Assembly: GCA_016287765.1 (NCBI GenBank)
Contig: JAEEWS010000038.1
Span: forward strand, 1-30,826
Reading direction: 5' to 3'
Length of the DNA stretch: 30,826 nt
Source: Lachnospiraceae bacterium
GTDB taxonomy: Bacteria > Bacillota_A > Clostridia > Lachnospirales > Lachnospiraceae
Position numbers and translations under genes: made by a program. A model generated the notes under the pieces. That model saw only the letters and a list, made by a program, of their open reading frames with translations. It ran no database searches and had not been told where the DNA came from. This document shows positions 23,186 to 30,696 of this stretch, piece after piece. Each line of letters begins with the position of its first letter. The stretch's first letter is position 1.

Positions 23186-24181
23186 ATGAAGATCAACATA
23201 TACTACGGCGGAAGAGGATTGATTGAAGACTCCACACTTTATGTACTTCAGAAGATCACGGAAGTTTTGGAAGAACTCCGGGTGGAGGTAAACCGTTACA
23301 ATCTCTACGAGAGTAAGAGCGAGATCGCTGCACTGTCTTCAAGCGTAAAAAATGTGGATGGTGTCATTCTGGCCGTAAATGTGGAGTGGTACGGTATCGG
23401 CGGCTATATGCAGGAATTTTTGGATGCCTGCTGGCTTTACGGTGATAAGGATAAGATCAGAAAAACCTACATGATGCCTGTTGTCATTTCCAACACCTGG
23501 GGCGAAAGAGATGCGGAGCTGACACTCAACAAATCCTGGGAGCTTTTGGGAGGTGTCCTTGCACCCGGTATCACTGCCTATGTGGCTTCACAGTCGGAGT
23601 TTGAGACCAATTCGGATTATGCGGCCATAATCGAAAAGAAGGCCGAGGATCTCTATCGTACGATAAAGCAGAATCCCACCACATTGCCCGGCAGCATATC
23701 AAATCTTATGGAAGGCAGGATAGAGCACACTTCCATGCCCTTGACCCCGGAAGAGAGCGAACAGCTTTCCAAGTATGTTTCGGATGACAAGTATGTTAAG
23801 AAACAGAAAGAAGACATAGAAGAACTCTCCGAGATATTCTCATCTCTCATGGGCCAGGGTGAAAGCGGGCAGGAATTTATCAAGAATTTCAAGGAAAATT
23901 ACATTCCGCCCAAGGATGATACCAAGGTTGTTTTCGAGCTTAAGATGACAGACACGGAAAAGAGTCTTGTTGTGGACATAAGCAAGGAAAGACTCAGGAT
24001 CTACTATGGTGAGTGTGAGAAACCCGATGTGGTAGCCACCACCACCCGTGAGACCATAAACCGCATTGTGAACGGACGACAGACCTTCCAGGGAGCATTC
24101 ATGACCGGAGGCCTTTCCGCAAAGGGCGATTTTAAGATCGTTAGAACCTTTGACAATTATTTCAGGTTTCAGAAATTATAA
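23186..24181 (+). CDS. Flavodoxin-fold reductase fused to SCP2 sterol-carrier domain
   Basis: The protein has 331 residues in two parts. The N-terminal 180 or so residues have a flavodoxin-like/NADPH-dependent FMN reductase pattern (KINIYYGGRGLIED, then AVNVEWYGIGGYMQEFLDACWLYG). From about 245 to 331 there is an SCP2 domain (KVVFELKMTDTEKSLVVDIS, then RETINRIVNGRQTFQGAFMTGG), a hydrophobic-ligand-binding fold. A helical linker rich in charged residues joins them. The ATG at 23186 is chosen because GGAAAGGAAAA lies just upstream; a longer frame from 23120 has no such site. In the fusion, a redox centre and a lipid-like ligand site share one chain, so the substrate may be a hydrophobic quinone, lipid or similar; this is inference. 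It is not obviously part of an operon. Confidence 0.8.
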   Translation: MKINIYYGGRGLIEDSTLYVLQKITEVLEELRVEVNRYNLYESKSEIAALSSSVKNVDGVILAVNVEWYGIGGYMQEFLDACWLYGDKDKIRKTYMMPVVISNTWGERDAELTLNKSWELLGGVLAPGITAYVASQSEFETNSDYAAIIEKKAEDLYRTIKQNPTTLPGSISNLMEGRIEHTSMPLTPEESEQLSKYVSDDKYVKKQKEDIEELSEIFSSLMGQGESGQEFIKNFKENYIPPKDDTKVVFELKMTDTEKSLVVDISKERLRIYYGECEKPDVVATTTRETINRIVNGRQTFQGAFMTGGLSAKGDFKIVRTFDNYFRFQKL

Positions 24182-24243
24182 TTGAAGCGGTGCTGTGAGC
24201 CTGCTTACCCCGGTTCATTATAAATATATACGGAGGAAAACAG

Positions 24244-26307
24244 ATGAAAAAATTTATAGCAACGATCATTACGGCCGTAATGGTTGTAACAATGGCAAAT
24301 CCCGTTATTGCCCTGGCATCCTTTAAGGGCTACGGCGAGGACGGACAGACCCATTCCGAAGTGGCATTTTCGGATATGGAATTTGAAGGATATGACGGTG
24401 AAAACCTTCGTAAGATCCTCGATGACATGGAAGCCAAGAGAGGCGACGCTAAGAATGCGACTGCCATCGTGGAGGATTACAAGGCTATCTCTAAGGAGTT
24501 TGATACATTTGCGACACAATATGCCTTAAATAACATCCGTTACTACGGAAATCCTTTGATCGAGGAGTATGCGGAGATAGATCTGGAGCTGTCCTCTCTT
24601 TGGACAGAGCTGGCTGACGCTACCATGATCGGGATCCGTGAAGCCTTAAAGTCCCCTTGCGGAGATGCTCTCAAGGCTTACATTGACAATGAGGAGCTGG
24701 TGGAGGATTATCTGGAATACGAGGATATGACCGAGAGACAGATGGAGCTTTCTGTCATCGGCGATAAACTGGTCCAGGAGTACGACGAATCCGAGCAGAA
24801 GACCTATACCGTTGAAGTTGACGGCCGTGAATGGACCGCCTACGATGCGGAAGAAGCATATTATAATGAGGAGATAGATCAGGAAACCTACTATGCCATT
24901 TCTTTGGAGATCTCCCGTAAGAGAAATGCAGTGGAAGCGGAAATATATGCCAAGCTGGTAAACGCTAAGAATGAGAGCGCCAGGATCGACGGCTACAGGA
25001 ACTACGCTGAATATGCCTATAAGGACGTTTATAACAGAGACTACAGCCTGGATGATGCCAAGAGACTTTACTCTTATGTAAAAAAATACTTTGTTCCCCT
25101 TGCAGACAGGCTTTACACCTACTATTACTCCACAGCTGTATTGGTTGCGGATAGCATATATTCCGACTACGTCATGGAAGATGAGGAACTTGTAGACCTT
25201 ATCGAGCCCTACGTGGCCAAGGTAGATACGGGCCTTGTGGAAGCCTATGATTACCTGAAAAAGTATCATACCTATGAGATGGACCATTCCCAGACCAAGA
25301 TACAGGCAGGTTACACCACCAGCCTTTATCAGTACGGCTGTCCTTTCATCTTCAACTGCCCCGACGGTTCCTACTACGATGTGGAGACCTTGATCCACGA
25401 GTTCGGTCACTACAATAACTCTTTCCACAATGACGTTTCCTGCCTTGAGGATATGACCAACATGGACGTGGCCGAGATCCACTCTCAGGGTCTTGAAATG
25501 CTGATGCTGGATTACTTTGATGACATTTACGGCCAGCAGAACGCCAGCGCTGTAAGATTTGCAACTCTTTATAACCTGGTAAGTTCCGTTATCCAGGGCT
25601 GTCTCTATGATGAATTCCAGAATGAGGTCTTCGCTTACGAAGGAGAGATCACAGCCACCGAGTGTAACAGGATCTTCAGAAGACTGGCTGAGGAGTACGG
25701 TCAGAAGTACGGTAACGATCTTGACGAAGCCTTTGACTGGGTGCAGGTAAATCACACCTATCATCAGCCTTTGTACTATATGAGCTATGCCACATCGGCT
25801 CTTGCTTCCTTTGATATTTTCGCTCTGGCAGCAAAGGACAGAAAAGGCGCCATCGATCTTTATATGACGCTCACTACTTACGGTCTCAACACACCTCTCT
25901 GCGAGCTTCTTGAGACGGTGGGACTTCCCGACATCTTTGAGGAAGAGACCATTAAGACCATCGTAAGTGACATTGACAAGTATTCCGACGACATCTATAA
26001 GGGTGGTGATACCTACAAGCTGGGTGTGAAGATCATCATCGGTTTTATAGTTGTAGTTCTGGTTATTATAGCAGTCATAGTGCTTCTCATCGTTCTTCAC
26101 ATCAAGAAGAAAAAGAAGAAGAGAGCCCTTGCTGCCGCAGCTGAGCAGACGGTTTACGATACCGACACCATGGGTTCGGAAAACACAGTTTCCGGTGATG
26201 AGGCAGAAGTCAGCAGTAACGACGAAGCCGGAAGTGCCGGAGAGGAAGCAGAAGTCAGCAGTAATGACGAAGCAGGAGTCGATAGCGGAGACGAAGGAAA
26301 CAATTGA
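24244..26307 (+). CDS. Membrane-anchored M3-type oligopeptidase
   Basis: A 687-residue protein with an N-terminal signal peptide (MKKFIATIITAVMVVTMANP, then VIALAS), a large helical domain, the zinc motif HEFGH (385-389) with a downstream glutamate (E411 in MDVAEIHSQGLEM) as the third ligand of gluzincins, and a late HxxY-type region (YHQPLYYMSYATSALASF) as in oligoendopeptidase F and other M3 enzymes. A single C-terminal membrane span (about 597-620) is followed by KKKKKKR and an acidic tail in which AEVSSNDEAG occurs twice. Most M3 peptidases are cytosolic; here the catalytic part should face outward with a cytosolic acidic tail. GGAGG precedes the ATG. A small hairpin without T-run (26308-26324) separates it from the next gene. 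Confidence 0.88.
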   Translation: MKKFIATIITAVMVVTMANPVIALASFKGYGEDGQTHSEVAFSDMEFEGYDGENLRKILDDMEAKRGDAKNATAIVEDYKAISKEFDTFATQYALNNIRYYGNPLIEEYAEIDLELSSLWTELADATMIGIREALKSPCGDALKAYIDNEELVEDYLEYEDMTERQMELSVIGDKLVQEYDESEQKTYTVEVDGREWTAYDAEEAYYNEEIDQETYYAISLEISRKRNAVEAEIYAKLVNAKNESARIDGYRNYAEYAYKDVYNRDYSLDDAKRLYSYVKKYFVPLADRLYTYYYSTAVLVADSIYSDYVMEDEELVDLIEPYVAKVDTGLVEAYDYLKKYHTYEMDHSQTKIQAGYTTSLYQYGCPFIFNCPDGSYYDVETLIHEFGHYNNSFHNDVSCLEDMTNMDVAEIHSQGLEMLMLDYFDDIYGQQNASAVRFATLYNLVSSVIQGCLYDEFQNEVFAYEGEITATECNRIFRRLAEEYGQKYGNDLDEAFDWVQVNHTYHQPLYYMSYATSALASFDIFALAAKDRKGAIDLYMTLTTYGLNTPLCELLETVGLPDIFEEETIKTIVSDIDKYSDDIYKGGDTYKLGVKIIIGFIVVVLVIIAVIVLLIVLHIKKKKKKRALAAAAEQTVYDTDTMGSENTVSGDEAEVSSNDEAGSAGEEAEVSSNDEAGVDSGDEGNN

Positions 26308-26324
26308 TCCGGTCATAAACCGGA
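26308..26324 (+). other. Short intergenic hairpin without T-run
   Basis: TCCGGT (26308-26313) and ACCGGA (26319-26324) flank CATAA directly after the peptidase stop codon. Without a T-run it is more likely an mRNA-end or processing structure than a terminator, so the downstream operon may be partly co-transcribed. Confidence 0.4.
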
Positions 26325-26347
26325 AACCCTATCATTAAGAGGTGAAT

Positions 26348-27667
26348 ATGGGAATCTTACTTAAGAACATCCTTGCTGTGCTGCCCGAGAACGGAAAAGT
26401 TTCGGAAAGCGAAAAGGACGTAGTAAAAGAAACAAGCATATGTATTGACGGCGGTCGGATTGTCGCTATAGGCGACATTCCGACCGGCTTTAAGGCAGAT
26501 AAGGTGATCGACGGTCATGATAAGCTGGTAATTCCCGGACTTATCAACTGTCACACCCATTCCTACATGGCTTTCATGAGAAATGTGGCCGACGACCTTT
26601 CCTTTATGGACTGGCTCTTCGGAACCATCGATCCCATAGAGCAGAAGATGACGGATGAAGATGCCTACCAGGGCGCATGCCTTGCCATCATCGAAATGAT
26701 GAAGAGCGGAACCACCTGCTTTAACGATATGCAGATGAACATCCATCAGACCACAAGAGCGGTGAAGGAGTCCGGTATCAGAGCGTCCATATGCCGGGGC
26801 CTTGTGGGAAGCGGTAATGATGAAGGCGGTCAGAGAAGACTCCGTGAGGCTTTTGAAGAAAAGGAAGCGGCAGCGGACTGCGACAGACTCACCTTCATGC
26901 TGGGACCTCACGCCCCCTACACCTGTGATGATGCCTATATGCGCATAGTTTCCGAAAAAGCCAAAGAGAATCATATGGGCATACATGTTCACCTTTCGGA
27001 AAGCGAGAACGAGATCAAACAGATCAAGGAAAGATGGGCCTGCACGCCTATCGAAATGGCGGAGAAAAACGGGCTCTTCGACGTGAACTGCATCGCGGCC
27101 CATTGTGTGCAGATCACGGACGAGGACATCGAGATCCTTAAGAAACTCAAGGTGAACGTGGTCACGAACCCTGCCAGCAACATGAAGCTGGGGAACGGAT
27201 TTGCGCCGGTAAAGAAGCTTCTGGACGCAGGCGTGAACGTATGCCTGGGTACGGACGGCGCGGCCAGCAACAATTCTTTGAACATGTTCCACGAAATGAG
27301 CCTTCTGGCCCTGATACACAAGGGATTGTACAGAAATCCCCAGTGTGTGTCTGCACGCGACACCTTCAGGATTGCTACTATCAATGGTGCTAAGGCTCTG
27401 GGACTGGAAAATGAGATAGGTTCCATAGAGGTGGGCAAGAAAGCGGATCTGGCGATCCTGGATCTCAACAATCCTTCGCTGATGCCCGCAAACAACCTGA
27501 TCGCCGGACTTTCCTACTCGGCCAACGGCTCGGAAGTGGATACGGTGATCATAGACGGCAGGATAACCATGGAAGGAAGAAAAATATTGACCATGGATGA
27601 GCAGGAAACATATGCCCGGGTGAACGATATCATAAAGCGTATGGGACTTGCGGATAAGGAGTATTAA
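26348..27667 (+). CDS. mtaD: 5-methylthioadenosine/S-adenosylhomocysteine deaminase
   Basis: This 439-residue amidohydrolase has the metal ligands of the ATZ/TRZ/MtaD group: H69 and H71 in GLINCHTHSYMAF, H213/H215 in IHVHLSES, H252 in AAHCVQ and D303 in GTDGAASNN. MtaD converts MTA, SAH and sometimes adenosine to the inosine forms with release of ammonia. Related guanine or chlorohydrolase-type members cannot be excluded, but the next two genes also act on SAH or MTA, which supports this call. The ATG at 26348 is preferred over GTG 26342 because AAGAGG at 26337-26342 would overlap the GTG. The stop is directly adjacent to the next start (TAAATG), so translation is coupled. Confidence 0.87.
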   Translation: MGILLKNILAVLPENGKVSESEKDVVKETSICIDGGRIVAIGDIPTGFKADKVIDGHDKLVIPGLINCHTHSYMAFMRNVADDLSFMDWLFGTIDPIEQKMTDEDAYQGACLAIIEMMKSGTTCFNDMQMNIHQTTRAVKESGIRASICRGLVGSGNDEGGQRRLREAFEEKEAAADCDRLTFMLGPHAPYTCDDAYMRIVSEKAKENHMGIHVHLSESENEIKQIKERWACTPIEMAEKNGLFDVNCIAAHCVQITDEDIEILKKLKVNVVTNPASNMKLGNGFAPVKKLLDAGVNVCLGTDGAASNNSLNMFHEMSLLALIHKGLYRNPQCVSARDTFRIATINGAKALGLENEIGSIEVGKKADLAILDLNNPSLMPANNLIAGLSYSANGSEVDTVIIDGRITMEGRKILTMDEQETYARVNDIIKRMGLADKEY

Positions 27668-28915
27668 ATGAGCAGTGAGATCAGAGACATTAATCTGGCG
27701 GAGTCGGGAAGACAGAAGATCGAATGGGTTAAGAGAAATTGCGATCTTTTAAGAACGTTGGAAGGGGAATTCACGAAAGAGCAGCCCTTTAAGGGCAAGA
27801 AGATCAGCCTTTCCGTGCATCTTGAGGCGAAGACCGCCTACCTTTGTAAGGTGCTGGCGGCAGGCGGTGCAGAGATGCATATCACAGGCTCCAACCCTCT
27901 TTCCACCCAGGATGACGTGGCAGCCGCCCTTGTGGCTGACGGCCTGGAGGTACATGCCTGGTACGGCGCCACGCCCGAAGAGTACAACATGCACATCCGT
28001 CATGCCCTGGAGTGCGGCCCCAACATCATCATCGATGACGGCGGCGATCTGGTGAACATGATCCACAGCGAAATGCCGGAGCTGATCCCCAATATCATCG
28101 GTGGCTGCGAAGAGACCACCACAGGCATAATCCGGCTCGAGGCCATGAACAAGGCAGGAAAGCTCATGTTCCCCATGGTGCGCGTAAACAATGCGGATTG
28201 CAAGCATTTCTTCGATAACAGATACGGTACGGGACAGTCCGTATTTGACGGTATAAACAGAACAACCAACCTTATAGTGGCAGGCAAGAACGTGGTTGTC
28301 GCAGGATATGGCTGGTGCGGTAAGGGTACTGCCATGAGGGCAAAGGGCCTGGGCGCCCGCGTCATCGTTACCGAGATCGACCCCGTAAAGGCCATCGAAG
28401 CGGTTATGGACGGTTTTGACGTAATGCCCATGAACGAGGCGGCTAAGATCGGTGATTTCTTCATCACCGTTACGGGCTGCGAAAAAGTCATCGACGAAGA
28501 GGATTTTGCCGTTATCAAGGACGGTGCCATCCTCTGTAACGCAGGTCATTTCGACTGCGAGATAGATATGAAGCGCCTCAGGGAGATCGCTGTGGAGCAG
28601 CGTGAAATGAGAAAGAACATCATGGGCTACAAGCTTCCCACAGGTCAGTGGATCTATGTTCTGGCAGAAGGCAGACTTGTAAATCTGGCAGCCGGAGACG
28701 GACATCCCGCCGAAATCATGGATATGAGCTTTGCCATTCAGGCTCTTTCCGCCAAGTATCTTGTGGAGCACGGTAAGGAGCTTAAGGAAAAGCTCATCGA
28801 TGTTCCCCGTGAAGTGGATGAAGCTGTGGCTGTAAGAAAGCTGAATTTCCTGGGTAAGAAGATCGATGTTCTCACACCCGAGCAGGATAAGTATCTCCAC
28901 AGCTATAATCTGTAG
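27668..28915 (+). CDS. ahcY: Adenosylhomocysteinase family hydrolase (possibly S-inosylhomocysteine hydrolase)
   Basis: The protein has 415 residues, the short archaeal/Thermotoga type that lacks the insertion and the KPDHYRY tail of eukaryotic and many bacterial enzymes. The NAD site is AGYGWCGKGTA (212-222). Catalytic positions are present: D123/D124 in IIDDGGDL, E149 in EETTTG, and K179 and D183 in CKHFFDN. The substrate-recognition strand reads HLEAKTAYL (H51, E53, K55), whereas the human enzyme has HMTVETAVL. It cleaves SAH reversibly to homocysteine plus adenosine, or, as shown for an archaeal member, S-inosylhomocysteine to inosine and homocysteine. The coupling to a deaminase gene makes the second reaction plausible. 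AAGGAG lies inside mtaD just upstream. Confidence 0.9.
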   Translation: MSSEIRDINLAESGRQKIEWVKRNCDLLRTLEGEFTKEQPFKGKKISLSVHLEAKTAYLCKVLAAGGAEMHITGSNPLSTQDDVAAALVADGLEVHAWYGATPEEYNMHIRHALECGPNIIIDDGGDLVNMIHSEMPELIPNIIGGCEETTTGIIRLEAMNKAGKLMFPMVRVNNADCKHFFDNRYGTGQSVFDGINRTTNLIVAGKNVVVAGYGWCGKGTAMRAKGLGARVIVTEIDPVKAIEAVMDGFDVMPMNEAAKIGDFFITVTGCEKVIDEEDFAVIKDGAILCNAGHFDCEIDMKRLREIAVEQREMRKNIMGYKLPTGQWIYVLAEGRLVNLAAGDGHPAEIMDMSFAIQALSAKYLVEHGKELKEKLIDVPREVDEAVAVRKLNFLGKKIDVLTPEQDKYLHSYNL

Positions 28916-28932
28916 TTCAGAAAGGACTGTAT

Positions 28933-29628
28933 ATGAAGATCGGTATCATCGGAGCAATGGAGTCGGAAGTAGGCGGACTCAGAGACAGGCTTGAAGGCTG
29001 GAAACTTAAAAAGATCGCGGGAATGGGCTTTTGCTCAGGCAAGCTTTCCGGAAATGATGTGATAGTGGTAAAGTGCGGAGTGGGCAAGGTCAATGCCGCC
29101 ATCTGTGCGGAGATCCTCTGCGAGCATTTTAAAGTGGACTATATCATCAACACCGGCGCTGCGGGAAGTCTTGATCCCCGTATCAACATCGGTGATGTGG
29201 TGATCTGTACCGAGGCGGTCCAGCATGATATGGACTGCGTGGGCTTCGGATCGCCTCTTGGAAAGATCCCCTTCCTTAAAACTTCCGAATTCCCTTCGGA
29301 TGACGGCCTTCGCAGCCTTGCCAAGAGCATCTGCGAAGAGGTGTGTCCCGATATCAGATGCTTTGAGGGCAGGATCGCTACCGGTGATCAATTCATATGC
29401 GATAAAGACCATAAAGATTTTATAGTATCCAATTTTAAAGCCCTTTGTTGTGAAATGGAAGGCGCTGCTGTCGCTCAAACAGCTTATCTTAACGATGTCC
29501 CTTTCCTTATCATCCGTGCGATCTCCGACAAGGCGGATGCTTCGGCTGAAATGGACTATCCGGCTTTTGAAAGGATGGCCGCCTGGCATTCAATAAAAAT
29601 CTTAACAGAAATGGTAGGTAAGCTCTAA
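28933..29628 (+). CDS. mtnN: 5'-methylthioadenosine/S-adenosylhomocysteine nucleosidase
   Basis: MtnN (Pfs) hydrolyses MTA and SAH to adenine and methylthioribose or S-ribosylhomocysteine. The 231-residue length is standard. Signatures are MKIGIIGAMESEVGGLRD, VVKCGVGKVNAAICAEIL, NTGAAGSLDPRINIGDVV, the active-site CCEMEGAAVAQ and IRAISDKAD (catalytic Asp). AGAAAGGA is 7 bases before the ATG and the gap to ahcY is 17 bases, so it belongs to the same operon. Together with MtaD and the AhcY-type enzyme, the operon holds three enzymes competing for the same by-products, which is redundant on first sight. Confidence 0.95.
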   Translation: MKIGIIGAMESEVGGLRDRLEGWKLKKIAGMGFCSGKLSGNDVIVVKCGVGKVNAAICAEILCEHFKVDYIINTGAAGSLDPRINIGDVVICTEAVQHDMDCVGFGSPLGKIPFLKTSEFPSDDGLRSLAKSICEEVCPDIRCFEGRIATGDQFICDKDHKDFIVSNFKALCCEMEGAAVAQTAYLNDVPFLIIRAISDKADASAEMDYPAFERMAAWHSIKILTEMVGKL

Positions 29629-29633
29629 AAGAA

Positions 29634-30695
29634 ATGAAAACAGTTAAAAAAGTACTTAATTACATTTTTATCGACGGCCTTGGCGGTATGGCGTTGGGCC
29701 TCTTTGCGACCCTGATCATCGGAACCATCATCAAGCAGGTGGGTTCCTATATTCCCGGCATGATCGGAACCTACATCGTTTACATCGGTTCCATGGCATG
29801 TTCCCTTACGGGTGCGGGCATAGGCTGTGGCGTCGCAGTAAAGTTTAAGGAAAAGCCTCTGGTCATCTTCTCTGCCGCATCCTGCGGTATGATCGGTGCC
29901 TATGCTTCCAAGATAATCGCAGGTACGGTATTTACCACCGTTACCACTCTGGCAGGCCCCGGAGAACCTCTGGGTGCCTATATCGCAGCTCTTACAGGCA
30001 TCACTGTGGGACGTCTGGTAGCGGGCAAGACCAAGCTGGATATTCTGGTAACCCCTTCCGTTACCATAATTTCCGGTGCGGTAGCGGGCCTCATTCTCGG
30101 ACCTCCGATCTCAGCCTTCATGACCTGGCTGGGGGACATCGTCAACTGGTCCACAGAGCAGCAGCCCATCCTCATGGGAATCCTTGTTTCCGTAATTATG
30201 GGCATGATCCTCACACTTCCCATTTCTTCGGCAGCTCTCGGCCTCATCCTGGGTCTTTCCGGCCCGGCAGCGGGTGCGGCTACCATCGGTTGCTGCTGCA
30301 ACATGATCGGCTTTGCGGTAGCCAGCTATCGTGAAAACGGCATCGGCGGTTTCTTCGCCCAGGGTCTCGGAACCAGCATGCTTCAGGTACCCAATATCAT
30401 GAAGAAGCCCGTGATCTGGCTTCCCGCCATTATTTCCTCCGCCATCCTCGGACCCATCGGCATTACCCTTTTTGGAATGACCAATAATGCCACAGGTTCC
30501 GGAATGGGCACCAGCGGCCTCGTAGGCCAGCTCATGACCTGGCAGGTGATGACAGCCACAGAAAGTCCCGTTATCGTCCTGGTAAAGATCCTTCTTTTCC
30601 ACTTCATCCTTCCCGGAGTGCTTGCTTTCCTGATCTCCGAGATCATGCGCAGGAAAAACATCATCAAGCCCGGCGACCAGAAACTCGAAGTATAA
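29634..30695 (+). CDS. Stand-alone PTS EIIC-like membrane protein (PTS_EIIC_2 family)
   Basis: This 353-residue integral membrane protein has about nine or ten hydrophobic segments and Gly-rich motifs (FIDGLGGMALGLFATLIIGT, GAGIGCGVAVKFKEKPLVIF, SSAALGLILGLSGPAAGAAT) typical of the PTS_EIIC_2 group. No EIIA or EIIB domain is fused or adjacent; members of this family are commonly found alone, so phosphotransfer is doubtful and simple transport is possible. It follows mtnN by 5 bases with a weak ribosome binding site, so expression probably depends on coupling. Its position suggests a role in moving a nucleoside, methylthioribose-like or homocysteine-related product, which is inference. A palindromic repeat starts 2 bases after the stop. 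Confidence 0.82.
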   Translation: MKTVKKVLNYIFIDGLGGMALGLFATLIIGTIIKQVGSYIPGMIGTYIVYIGSMACSLTGAGIGCGVAVKFKEKPLVIFSAASCGMIGAYASKIIAGTVFTTVTTLAGPGEPLGAYIAALTGITVGRLVAGKTKLDILVTPSVTIISGAVAGLILGPPISAFMTWLGDIVNWSTEQQPILMGILVSVIMGMILTLPISSAALGLILGLSGPAAGAATIGCCCNMIGFAVASYRENGIGGFFAQGLGTSMLQVPNIMKKPVIWLPAIISSAILGPIGITLFGMTNNATGSGMGTSGLVGQLMTWQVMTATESPVIVLVKILLFHFILPGVLAFLISEIMRRKNIIKPGDQKLEV

Positions 30696-30696
30696 A

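Noticed and set aside
24646..26316. A 556-codon open frame antisense to the M3-type peptidase gene
   Set aside because: It mirrors the codon periodicity of the sense gene, has no ribosome binding site or recognisable domain, and the sense protein has clear motifs.
26308..26324. An SAH or SAM riboswitch before the mtaD operon
   Set aside because: Only 40 bases separate the genes and they hold one small hairpin, too little for any known SAM or SAH aptamer.
27749..28900. A 383-codon open frame antisense to ahcY, and similar long antisense frames over mtaD (26357-27319) and the DUF2804 gene (11233-12024)
   Set aside because: Each lies fully inside a gene with strong family motifs, shows no domain of its own, and is explained by codon bias of the sense strand.
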